Position numbers and translations under genes: made by a program. A stretch of 39,784 bases of DNA from Rhabdonatronobacter sediminivivens (GTDB taxonomy: Bacteria > Pseudomonadota > Alphaproteobacteria > Rhodobacterales > Rhodobacteraceae): the NCBI RefSeq assembly GCF_013415485.1, contig NZ_JACBXS010000033.1:1-39784 (forward strand). The letters run 5' to 3'. How positions within the stretch are numbered: the first letter of the stretch is position 1; each line of letters starts with the position of its first letter. Shown piece after piece: positions 33,501 to 39,784 of this stretch. The notes beneath the pieces were generated by a model. That model searched no databases and had not been told where the DNA came from. It worked only from the letters and a program-made list of their open reading frames with translations.

Positions 33501-33916
33501 AGGTTCTGCGCCAGGCGCAGGTCCACGCCCTGTTCGGCCGCATCCGGTGGCGCGCCCCGGGGCGGGGCCTCCTGCAGGGTCACGCACACAAGGGGCGCGG
33601 CATCGGTGGCAAGCTGGCGGCCGCGTATCGTGACGGGCCACCACCCGCCCGCGTGCTGTCGCAGATGCCACTGCCCCAGATCCGTGAAACTGCGGCCCAG
33701 CCCGGCGAGTGCGGTCCTGAATGCCCCGGCCTCCCCAGGCGCCAGAAGCGCCTCCAGTGTCATCGCCTCAAGGGTATCCGCGCTGTAGCCAAGGCTCCTG
33801 GACAGGATGTCGTTCACGTCAAGGATGCGCAGGGTGCCCGCGTCGAAGCCGCAGAACGGGAGCCCCAGGTCGCTGGCCGCCTGTCGGAGCGCCGCGTTGT
33901 CCTTGCCTGAAGCCAT
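30515..33916 (-). CDS. Multi-PAS hybrid histidine kinase
   Basis: This 1133-residue soluble sensor kinase has no clear transmembrane segment. About six PAS domains run from residue 20 to 770, one with the LOV-like pattern ATPRILQGPKTDRAEL (it lacks the flavin-binding cysteine of NCRFLQ). Then come a HisKA box (His773 in GVAHDFNN), HATPase (NLALNARDAMPDGG, DTGGGM, GSGLGLSMVYGF) and a C-terminal receiver (VVEDDP, Asp1064 in LLFTDIVLP, FTSGYS, and the KPYRRDQL lysine). The start at 33916 is chosen over an upstream ATG because the first PAS begins there and a GTGAG-like site precedes it. Signal and output are unknown; no response regulator gene adjoins. Confidence 0.92.
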   Translation of the reverse strand: MASGKDNAALRQAASDLGLPFCGFDAGTLRILDVNDILSRSLGYSADTLEAMTLEALLAPGEAGAFRTALAGLGRSFTDLGQWHLRQHAGGWWPVTIRGRQLATDAAPLVCVTLQEAPPRGAPPDAAEQGVDLRLAQNLLNIGIWKLDLATGQQSWSERVFDICGLSPEDGEPGFDGLLAMIHPQDRAQMAAELERFRRSRETTFAFQHRLLRPDGRMVHLRGISERVGSGEDAWLIGALQDVTGDVRAREEMSEALQMRRITARMARMGSWRVDLDSPRMAWSSEMAAIHELPEGTTLSLEEGMSFYAPDSRDKVRTVFNACVIEGTPFDEILQIITARGNRVWVRAIGEAVRNEAGDIVAAQGAFQDVSELLAARAKAQVLSRRLHRTLDSISDGFVLLDQNWRFLFVNTRAEQIIGRSRADLLGRNNWDVFPEAAGTIIQHEYERALGSGKPVRFRVFFPPLSMMLEIDAEPTPEGLAVYFRDITREHAREERLRLLETAVSRQNDILLITEAEPIDGPDGPKIVYVNEAFVKHTGYSRDEAIGATPRILQGPKTDRAELDRIRAALEHNRQVRAELINYTKAGAEIWLEIDIVPITDEGGRYTHFVAVQRDVTQRKRAEEEIRLNQERFRLVTQATNDVIWDWEVAADRQWWNENLQTLFGYDRTRIEPGTESWETRLHPEDRDRVVSSINDLIAGSGAFWSGEYRFRHADGHYLTVIDRSYVIRNAAGKAIRMLGSMTDVTSQRDMENRLRQSQKLEAVGQLTGGVAHDFNNLLTVILGNGELLASQLADRPRLRALADMTVTAAERGAELTNRLLAFARKQPLVPRVTDVSILIHGVDDMLRRTLPESIDIRIFRAADLWQAEIDASQLEAALLNLALNARDAMPDGGHLTIELANAVLDKDYVTREPELAPGRYVLITVTDTGGGMAPDVLERVFEPFFTTKEIGKGSGLGLSMVYGFVKQSRGHIRVYSEPGEGTCVKLYLPRSDDADTQPGADDGAGQIVGGPEFILVVEDDPMVREHLVASLIGLGYRVEAAETGPQALEILRDRPGLDLLFTDIVLPGGMNGRELADAARALRPGLKVLFTSGYSENAIVHHGRLDPGVELLSKPYRRDQLATKVRKVLGNG

Positions 33917-34195
33917 CCGCTCACCCCCGACTGCGCCCAGATGTCCCCGACTATCGCGGCATGAGCGGTGAAACGCAAATCTGTCATGCACAAATTTTCG
34001 GCGCACGGGCTGAAGTCCTGCGGTGGGCGGCGGGTGCCGCCTGCATTGCCCCCGGGTGCCTGTGGCAGAACGGTCCGGCCTCTATCGTCAGCGCCGCCGG
34101 GCTGGGCCGGGTTCTCGCGGCTTCCATGACCGCCCCTGCGCCGACAGAAAGCAGGGCGCGCCCCCGGATCAAACGCGCGCGGGTTTGACATCAGG

Positions 34196-34825
34196 TCATG
34201 CGCGCGCATCCATCCACGGGGCCAGACGCGCGATGGCGGCCCGCGTTGCGGCAAGGGCGTGGTGGCGGTCGATATGGCCCGCGGACAGGTGCATGCGCTG
34301 CCAGTAGCCATCGGTCAGGGTTTCCGTCCAGTCGGCATGGCATGGCGCCTCTGCGGCCCTGGACGGGGGCAGCAGGTCGCGCCAGATGCGGGTCAGAACC
34401 TCGCGCCGGCGCGCATCGAAATCCTCGGCCACCGCGTCGTAGCTGGGTTGGAAATGCAGCTCGCCCCAGAAGGCAAACCAGAGCGGCAGAAGCTCTGGCC
34501 CGCAGGCGGCCAGATCGAAATCCGCGGCAACAAGGGCCTGAAGCTGCGCCGCCGCGTCCGGGGGCGCAGCATCGAGCGCGCCCTGCCAGTGATCTTCATA
34601 ACCCTGATAGAGGTCGCGCAGGGTTTCCGTCAGCAACGCGGCCTTGGTGTCGAAATAGAATACCGCGACCCCCTGGGACAGGCCCGCTTCTTCGGCGACC
34701 GTTGCCAGGGTCGTCCGTGCCAGCCCATGGCGCAGGATCGACCGCCGGGCTGCATCCAGCACCTGCCGCCGCCGCATCCGGGCATTTTCCTTGCGCTGTT
34801 TGCGCGGCTTCCTGTCAGCCTGCAT
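34196..34825 (-). CDS. TetR/BetI-like transcriptional repressor
   Basis: This 209-residue protein has an N-terminal TetR helix-turn-helix (RRSILRHGLARTTLATVAEEAGLSQGVAVFYF) and a helical ligand domain. The SQGVAVFYFDTKAALL form and LWFAFWGELHF segment resemble BetI, the choline-responsive repressor. It is divergent from an omega-type aminotransferase, which it probably controls through the palindrome at 34893-34914. The GTG at 34864 could also be a start, but the ATG at 34825 gives a normal N-terminus. The ligand is probably an amine or amino acid (inference). Confidence 0.9.
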   Translation of the reverse strand: MQADRKPRKQRKENARMRRRQVLDAARRSILRHGLARTTLATVAEEAGLSQGVAVFYFDTKAALLTETLRDLYQGYEDHWQGALDAAPPDAAAQLQALVAADFDLAACGPELLPLWFAFWGELHFQPSYDAVAEDFDARRREVLTRIWRDLLPPSRAAEAPCHADWTETLTDGYWQRMHLSAGHIDRHHALAATRAAIARLAPWMDARA

Positions 34826-34892
34826 GACCACGCCCCATCGCTGTGCCAGCTTCCCTATTGGCACAGCAGGGGCGCAAGATCAGCAGAAAAAT

Positions 34893-34914
34893 TTTATCTG
34901 AGCGCTCAAATAAA
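34893..34914. promoter_or_regulatory. Probable TetR-family operator
   Basis: The 22-bp sequence TTTATCTGAGC/GCTCAAATAAA is a near-perfect inverted repeat (10 of 11 pairs, core TGAGCGCTCA) in the 139-bp gap between the TetR gene and the aminotransferase. Its size and symmetry fit a TetR dimer site. It lies in an AT-rich part where promoters for both genes are expected. Confidence 0.65.
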
Positions 34915-34964
34915 TTTGCAACGCGCAGGAGATCCCTGTACCCTGGCGCAAAATGGAGCCCCTG

Positions 34965-36344
34965 ATGAACCTGCTTGCCAATACCCCCGCCGCCGATGAC
35001 CTGACGCGCTGGGACCGTGAGAACCATCTGCACCCCTGGGCCGAGGTGAAAAGCTGGCGCAAGGCAGATTACATGCGCGTCGATACCGCTGAAGGCATCT
35101 ATCTGTGGGATGGGGCGGGGCGGCGCTTCATCGACGGGCCGGGTGGCATGTGGTGTGTCCAGATCGGGTATGGGCGCGCCGAAATGGCCCGCGCCATCGC
35201 CGAACAGACCATGAAGATGGCCTATACCTCACCCTGGACCGCAACATCGGGACCGACGGCACAACTGGCCCATATGATTGCCGCGCGCACGCCCGGTGAC
35301 CTCAATACCGTCCATTTCACCACCGGCGGCTCAACCGCGGTGGATACCGCGCTGCGTTTCATGCAATTCTTCAACAATCGCCTGGGGCGGCCGGACAAGA
35401 AGGTCATCCTGGCCCGCGAAAAGGGCTATCACGGCTCAACCTATCTGGCTTCGACCGTGACCGGCAAGGAGCGTTTCGAGGCGAAGTTCGACAAGGCCAG
35501 TGATCTTGTCCATTTCCTGCCGGACGTGAACCCCTATCGCCGCCCCCCGGGCATGAGCATGGCCGCGTGGTGCGATGCCAAGGTGGCCGATCTGCAGGAC
35601 GCCATTGCCACGCTGGGGGCGGACCGGATCGGCGCCTTCATCGCCGAGCCGATCCTGTGTTCCGGCGGCGTGATCGTCCCGCCCGAGGGGTACCACCGCC
35701 GCACGTTCGAGATCTGCCGCGCCCATGACATCCTCTATATCTCGGATGAGGTCGTGACCGGCTTTGGCCGGCTGGGCCACTGGTTCGCCTCGGATGATGC
35801 GTTCGGGGTAACCCCGGATATCATCACCATGGCAAAGGGGATGACCTCGGGCTATCTGCCCCTGGGGGCCTGCGTCATTTCCGATACGCTCATGGCGCGC
35901 GTGTCCGCCCCGGATGGTCAGGATGTGTTCTATAACGGTTACACCTATTCCGGGCATCCGGTCAGTTGCGCCGCCGCCATTGCGAATATCGAGATCATGG
36001 AGCGCGAGGATATCCTGGGCCATGTCCGCAGGGTCACGCCGCAGTTCCACAGCCGCATGCGCCGGATCGCCGACAGGTTCGACATCGTCGGGGATGTACG
36101 CGGCATGGGGCTTCTGGGATGTATCGAATGCCGCCCCGATCTGCATGATCCCACCTATGCCAAGGATCTGCAATTCGGGGCGCGGCTGGATGCGGCCTGC
36201 GAAAGGCGCGGCCTGCTTCTGCGCCCGTTCGGGGCGATGGCCGTTTTCTCGCCGCCGCTGATCATCTCCGAGGCCCAGATCGAGGAAATGTTCGACATCA
36301 TGGAGGCCGGGCTGGAGGAGTTGAGCGCAGAATACAACGCGTGA
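34965..36344 (+). CDS. Class III pyridoxal-phosphate aminotransferase (omega-transaminase, putrescine/taurine type)
   Basis: This 459-residue fold-type I aminotransferase has the PLP lysine at Lys291 in MAKGMTSGYLPLGA, FTTGGSTAVDTALRFMQFF for phosphate binding, ISDEVVTGFGRLG with the cofactor-contacting Asp, and NGYTYSGHPVSCAAA. This pattern fits enzymes that move the amino group from putrescine, taurine or similar omega-amines to pyruvate. GGAG lies 6 nt before the ATG at 34965, so I prefer it to the ATG at 34953. The divergent BetI-like repressor and palindrome point to induction by its substrate. The exact amine cannot be told. Confidence 0.92.
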   Translation: MNLLANTPAADDLTRWDRENHLHPWAEVKSWRKADYMRVDTAEGIYLWDGAGRRFIDGPGGMWCVQIGYGRAEMARAIAEQTMKMAYTSPWTATSGPTAQLAHMIAARTPGDLNTVHFTTGGSTAVDTALRFMQFFNNRLGRPDKKVILAREKGYHGSTYLASTVTGKERFEAKFDKASDLVHFLPDVNPYRRPPGMSMAAWCDAKVADLQDAIATLGADRIGAFIAEPILCSGGVIVPPEGYHRRTFEICRAHDILYISDEVVTGFGRLGHWFASDDAFGVTPDIITMAKGMTSGYLPLGACVISDTLMARVSAPDGQDVFYNGYTYSGHPVSCAAAIANIEIMEREDILGHVRRVTPQFHSRMRRIADRFDIVGDVRGMGLLGCIECRPDLHDPTYAKDLQFGARLDAACERRGLLLRPFGAMAVFSPPLIISEAQIEEMFDIMEAGLEELSAEYNA

Positions 36345-36513
36345 CGGAGCCTCCACCCAGGATGCATATCCGCGGCACCGCAAGGCCCTGACGGGGGCCG
36401 CCGCGTCCGCAAGAGCATCACGCCCTCTCGCTGATCACCGAACTTACCGGCGGTCACAGGCCCCGGAGTCATTGATCGTCAAAGCCAGACGAGCGTCCCA
36501 CGGGTGGCGTCGG

Positions 36514-38778
36514 TCAGCCGCATTTACTGTGCCCGCAGGCGCGGCAGGTCATGCAGCCTTCGATCATCACCATCTCGGGGGCGCCGCAGGAGGGGCAGAC
36601 GCGGCCCAGTGGCGCCTCGCCCACGGCCATGCGCTGCGCCTCGGGGTCGGTTTTCAGGCCCAGCCCCTCACCGGCGATGAAGCCGATGCGGATCAGGTGC
36701 TGTTCGATCACGCCACCGATGGCCGCCAGGATCGACGGGATGTACCGTCCCTGCACCCAGGCCCCGCCGCGGGGGTCAAAGACGGCCTTCAACTCCTCGA
36801 CGACGAAGCTCACATCGCCCCCGCGCCGGAACACGGCCGAGATCATGCGCGTCAGCGCCACGGTCCAGGCGAAATGCTCCATGTTCTTGGAATTGATGAA
36901 GATTTCGAAGGGGCGGCGGTGGCCGTTGATAACCGTGTCATTGATTGTGACATAGATCGCGTGCTCGGACCCGGGCCATTTCAGCTTGTAGGTATGGCCC
37001 TCCAATGCCTCGGGGCGGTCGAAGGGGGTGGAGAGATAGACCACATCGGCGCCGGTATCGGCTTCGGGCGTGGCTTCGGAGCTTTCCGCCACCGACAGGA
37101 CCGAACCCGTGACATCATTGGGCCGGTAGGTGGTGCAGCCCTTGCAGCCCATGTCCCAGGCGGCCATGTAGACATCCTTGAAGGCGTCGAAGCTGATATC
37201 CTCGGGGCAGTTGATGGTTTTCGAGATCGAACTGTCCACCCATTTCTGCGCCGCCGCCTGCATCCGCACATGGTCCATGGGCGCCAGGTTCTGGGCGTTG
37301 ACGAAATAGTCGGGCAGGGGGGTGTCGCCGTGCAGCTCGCGCCACAGGCGCACGGCATGGTCCTGGACCTTCTCCTCGGTCCGGCTGCCATCGGTCTGCA
37401 GCACCTTGCGGGTGTATTCATGGGCGAAGACCGGCTCGATCCCCGAACTGACATTGCCGGCATAGAGGCTGATGGTCCCGGTGGGCGCGATCGAGGTCAG
37501 CAGCGCGTTGCGGATACCGTGGTCGCGCACGGCGGCGCGCAGGTCGTCATCCATGGCCTGCATCATCCCCGAGGCCAGGAAGGCGTCAGCATCGAAGAGC
37601 GGAAACGGCCCCTTTTCGCGCGCCAGATCGACCGAGGCGAAATAGGCCGCCCGCGCGATGGCGCGCATCCAGCTTTCCGTCTGCGCCACCGCCGGGTCGC
37701 CGCCATAGCGCAGCCCCAGCATGATCAGCGCATCGGCCAGCCCCGTCACCCCCAGCCCGATCCGGCGCTTGGCGCGCGCCTCCTGCGCCTGGGCCTCCAG
37801 CGGGAAACGGCTGGCATCGACCACATTGTCCATCATGCGCACGGCCAGGCGGACCAGATCCTCCAGCGCCTGCGGGTCCAGGCGGGCGGCGGGGGTGAAG
37901 GGGTCCCGCACCAGTTGCGCCAGGTTGATCGACCCCAGCAGGCAGGCGCCATAGGGGGGCAGGGGCTGTTCGCCGCAGGGGTTGGTGGCGGCGATGGTCT
38001 CGCAGTAATGCAGGTTGTTGGCGGCGTTGATCCGGTCGATGAAGATCACGCCCGGCTCGGCATAGTCATAGGTGGCGCGCATGATCCGGTTCCACAGATC
38101 GCGCGCCGGCACGGTCTGATAGACCCGCCCGCCGAATTGCAGATCCCAGGGACCATCGGCCTTGACCGCCTCCATGAAGGCATCGGTGACCAGCACCGAC
38201 AGGTTGAACATCCGCAGCCGCGCGGCATCGTGCTTGGCGGTGATGAAATCGGCGATATCGGGGTGATCGCAGCGCATGGTGGCCATCATCGCACCCCGGC
38301 GCGAGCCCGCGGACATGATGGTGCGGCACATGGCATCCCACACATCCATGAACGAAAGCGGCCCCGAGGCATCCGCCGCCACCCCCTGCACCGGCGCCCC
38401 GCGCGGGCGGATGGTGCTGAAATCATAGCCGATGCCGCCACCCTGCTGCATGGTCAGCGCGGCCTCCTTCAGCATGTCGAAGATACCGGCCATGCTGTCG
38501 GGGATGGTGCCCATGACAAAGCAGTTGAACAGCGTGACCGAACGGTCGGTGCCCGCCCCGGCGATGATCCGGCCCGCCGGCAGGAAGCGGAAATCGGACA
38601 GCGCATCATAGAAGCGCTCCTCCCACGCGTCAGGGGTGGCTTCGACCGAAGCCAGCGCGCGGGCGATCCGGCGCCAGGTGTCTTCGACGCTGCCATCCAG
38701 CGCGGTGCCATCCGCGGCCTTCAACCGGTATTTCATGTCCCAGATCTGTTCGGCAATCGGGGCGGCAAAGCGGCTCAT
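36514..38778 (-). CDS. nrdJ: Adenosylcobalamin-dependent (class II) ribonucleotide reductase
   Basis: This 754-residue enzyme makes deoxyribonucleotides using the B12 radical and needs no NrdB partner, and none adjoins. Seen features are FNCFVM (active-site cysteine), the catalytic NPCGEQPLPPYGACLLGSIN block, PTGTISLYAGNVSSGIEP, SISKTINCP, and a C-terminal zinc-ribbon with CPSC and CRAC pairs before a terminal GHSKCG. The start is at ATG 38778; the frame could extend to an upstream TTG at 38784, but AGGAT precedes the ATG properly. A sigma70-like promoter is at 38815-38843. I see no cobalamin riboswitch in the correct orientation. Confidence 0.95.
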   Translation of the reverse strand: MSRFAAPIAEQIWDMKYRLKAADGTALDGSVEDTWRRIARALASVEATPDAWEERFYDALSDFRFLPAGRIIAGAGTDRSVTLFNCFVMGTIPDSMAGIFDMLKEAALTMQQGGGIGYDFSTIRPRGAPVQGVAADASGPLSFMDVWDAMCRTIMSAGSRRGAMMATMRCDHPDIADFITAKHDAARLRMFNLSVLVTDAFMEAVKADGPWDLQFGGRVYQTVPARDLWNRIMRATYDYAEPGVIFIDRINAANNLHYCETIAATNPCGEQPLPPYGACLLGSINLAQLVRDPFTPAARLDPQALEDLVRLAVRMMDNVVDASRFPLEAQAQEARAKRRIGLGVTGLADALIMLGLRYGGDPAVAQTESWMRAIARAAYFASVDLAREKGPFPLFDADAFLASGMMQAMDDDLRAAVRDHGIRNALLTSIAPTGTISLYAGNVSSGIEPVFAHEYTRKVLQTDGSRTEEKVQDHAVRLWRELHGDTPLPDYFVNAQNLAPMDHVRMQAAAQKWVDSSISKTINCPEDISFDAFKDVYMAAWDMGCKGCTTYRPNDVTGSVLSVAESSEATPEADTGADVVYLSTPFDRPEALEGHTYKLKWPGSEHAIYVTINDTVINGHRRPFEIFINSKNMEHFAWTVALTRMISAVFRRGGDVSFVVEELKAVFDPRGGAWVQGRYIPSILAAIGGVIEQHLIRIGFIAGEGLGLKTDPEAQRMAVGEAPLGRVCPSCGAPEMVMIEGCMTCRACGHSKCG

Positions 38779-38814
38779 GGGCAATATCCTGCGCTGTGGG
38801 GAGCGGAGTCATCC

Positions 38815-38843
38815 AGATTAAGTGCACCGCCCGCCGCGGTCAA
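38815..38843 (-). promoter_or_regulatory. Sigma70-like promoter of nrdJ
   Basis: On the minus strand, TTGACC (38843-38838) and TAATCT (38820-38815) are separated by exactly 17 bp, close to the TTGACA/TATAAT consensus. Transcription would begin near 38808, leaving a short leader of about 30 nt before nrdJ. No clear NrdR box was seen. Confidence 0.6.
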
Positions 38844-39156
38844 CCGTGACTGCGCCTTCGGGCGGTCGCCACCGGGCAGGAGAAGCCTGTGCAGTACCGC
38901 CGACCGTCTGCGACGAATGCTGCGCCATGATGCCAATGGCACAGAAGCGGACAAACCGGTCATCCGAAGCAAGAACCCGGACTGCGTCGCCGATTGCGAA
39001 CGAGGTTGCGGGTGCCGAATATCATTACCGCAGCGCGCAGTCCGCGGACCCGAATTGCCCGCTTCCGACCCCGGTCCGCTATTCGTCGAACGTTCCCGTG
39101 GACTCAAACCCTGTCTCGAAGTAGAATTGTGCACATACTAAGAATTGGATTTCGCT
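38844..39156. other. 313-bp stretch without a recognised gene
   Basis: Neither strand shows a convincing protein; the long frames crossing it are opposite-strand shadows of nrdJ. Base composition falls toward the right end (from about 39120, e.g. TAGAATTGTGCACATACTAAG), matching the lower-GC gene that follows, and its promoter is probably there. It also holds a B12-box-like CAGGAGAAGCCTG on the plus strand near 38878, which I do not take as a riboswitch. Confidence 0.6.
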
Positions 39157-39690
39157 ATGGCAAGATTCGGTTTTCGCACATTGAGCGGCGGTATGGGGCC
39201 TGTCAGCTACTCGAACATTTATGTTGCCTTTATTCCTGGTGGCAATTGTGATGATAGCAGAAGGCTCTACAGGTTTGGCCAAGCGTTCGGCTACGCCACA
39301 ACCGTAGCTCTCGGTTACTCGATGAGCGCTGTCGAAGGCGGTTTCCCGCTCCCGGCGCAGGACACGGCACGGCGCAGCTTGCCACTCAACTGGGCAGGCA
39401 AGCGGCTTCGTTTGGAAGTGGCCGGAAGCCACTACCCCCTTTACACGACCGACACCAAAGTCAAGTTTCAGCTGACGGAGTATGACGCGGCCAGACGCGA
39501 ACATGTGCTCTACGAGGACACCTTCATGATACCCTGCCGCGGCACAAATGTCGGCGGCATCAATGTAGAGGGCCATCTCCACCAGATGGATATCGGCTCC
39601 TGGTGGAGGGGTGGCGGCGAAAGGGTCTATAACTCAATCATGTATCCGTCTCTTTCGGGCAGGCCTTCCGCTTCGGTCTGCGAAGGCTGA
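39157..39690 (+). CDS. Hypothetical protein in lower-GC DNA
   Basis: This 177-residue protein has no signal peptide, no membrane helix and no family that I recognise. It is rich in Gly, Tyr and aromatic residues, with an apparent beta-strand alternation (SYSNIYVAFIPGG, then KRLRLEVAGSHYPLY, then KVKFQLTEYD). The start ATG at 39157 has only a weak ribosome site. Codon use and GC content (many ATT, TAC, AAT codons) differ clearly from the rest of the window, and it follows a gene-free, GC-falling stretch, which suggests a transferred gene. It may be an effector or phage-like protein; this is only a guess. Confidence 0.65.
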   Translation: MARFGFRTLSGGMGPVSYSNIYVAFIPGGNCDDSRRLYRFGQAFGYATTVALGYSMSAVEGGFPLPAQDTARRSLPLNWAGKRLRLEVAGSHYPLYTTDTKVKFQLTEYDAARREHVLYEDTFMIPCRGTNVGGINVEGHLHQMDIGSWWRGGGERVYNSIMYPSLSGRPSASVCEG

Positions 39691-39784
39691 TGAGTGTTCG
39701 ATGCCTCAGAGGCCAATCGGAAATGAGTTGAGTGAATTCAGCAGGTTGTGATTCTGTTCAGTTGCGACACAGAACGGAGATCAT
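39691..39784. other. Window end, no feature recognised
   Basis: The 94 nt after the orphan gene are also of lower GC and hold no terminator or frame that I can support. The window ends before the next gene. Confidence 0.5.

Noticed and set aside
38870..38900. Cobalamin riboswitch B12 box near nrdJ (CAGGAGAAGCCTG)
   Set aside because: The match is on the opposite strand to nrdJ and no other riboswitch elements surround it.
36472..39141. Long plus-strand open frame opposite nrdJ
   Set aside because: It is an antisense shadow of a well-supported nrdJ with low-complexity composition and no recognisable domain.

Overview
The window looks like a chromosomal segment of a high-GC alphaproteobacterium, most likely of the Rhodobacteraceae (Paracoccus/Rhodobacter-like). 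The reasons are the strong G/C bias at third codon positions, tight ATGA-coupled operons, a B12-dependent ribonucleotide reductase, and a tungstate-uptake locus ending in a MoeA fused to a periplasmic-binding-like domain. Assignments come from reading motifs; no database search was run. No tRNA, rRNA, insertion sequence, prophage or CRISPR array was recognised.

Layout. (1) 1-620: a 17-bp tandem repeat, a strong terminator, a small minus-strand gene, and a large near-symmetrical inverted repeat in the divergent promoter region. (2) 690-10042: one plus-strand operon for a multisubunit Mrp/Mnh cation/proton antiporter in the order E-F-G-(A C-terminus+B)-C-D-D-D. Its last gene, overlapping the third antiporter-like subunit, encodes an OLD-family ATPase. 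(3) 10236-12935: two coupled Rid-family genes downstream of a decayed ABC permease, then a gamma-glutamylcyclotransferase-like protein paired with an amidoligase. (4) 13033-14578: a DoxX-like membrane protein and a LysR regulator. (5) 14684-21546: an amino-acid-type ABC transporter with a ureohydrolase and an M20 hydrolase, divergent from a LysR regulator and an M28 peptidase. (6) 21634-22110: two small membrane or exported proteins. (7) 22206-28492: a tungstate regulator, tupB, tupC, tupA, a degenerate MoeA paralogue and an intact MoeA-PBP fusion. (8) 28778-36344: a DksA/TraR-like protein with a damaged zinc finger, an MFS transporter, a large multi-PAS hybrid histidine kinase, and a TetR regulator divergent from a class III aminotransferase. 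(9) 36514-38778: nrdJ. (10) 39157-39690: a lower-GC orphan gene.

How the genes work together. The Mrp proteins should form one membrane complex exchanging Na+ or K+ for protons; its third antiporter-like subunit lacks the usual membrane glutamate, and a DNA-metabolism-type ATPase is translated with it. The tungstate cluster imports tungstate, senses it through a regulator carrying a binding-protein-like domain, and inserts the metal into molybdopterin. The ureohydrolase/M20/ABC cluster reads as uptake and breakdown of an amidino- or acyl-substituted amino acid, although both hydrolases lack one expected metal-binding histidine. The most unusual items are the Mrp-OLD coupling, the degenerate MoeA next to MoeA-PBP, the 34-bp-arm inverted repeat and the 10-bp-phased TGCATT repeats.
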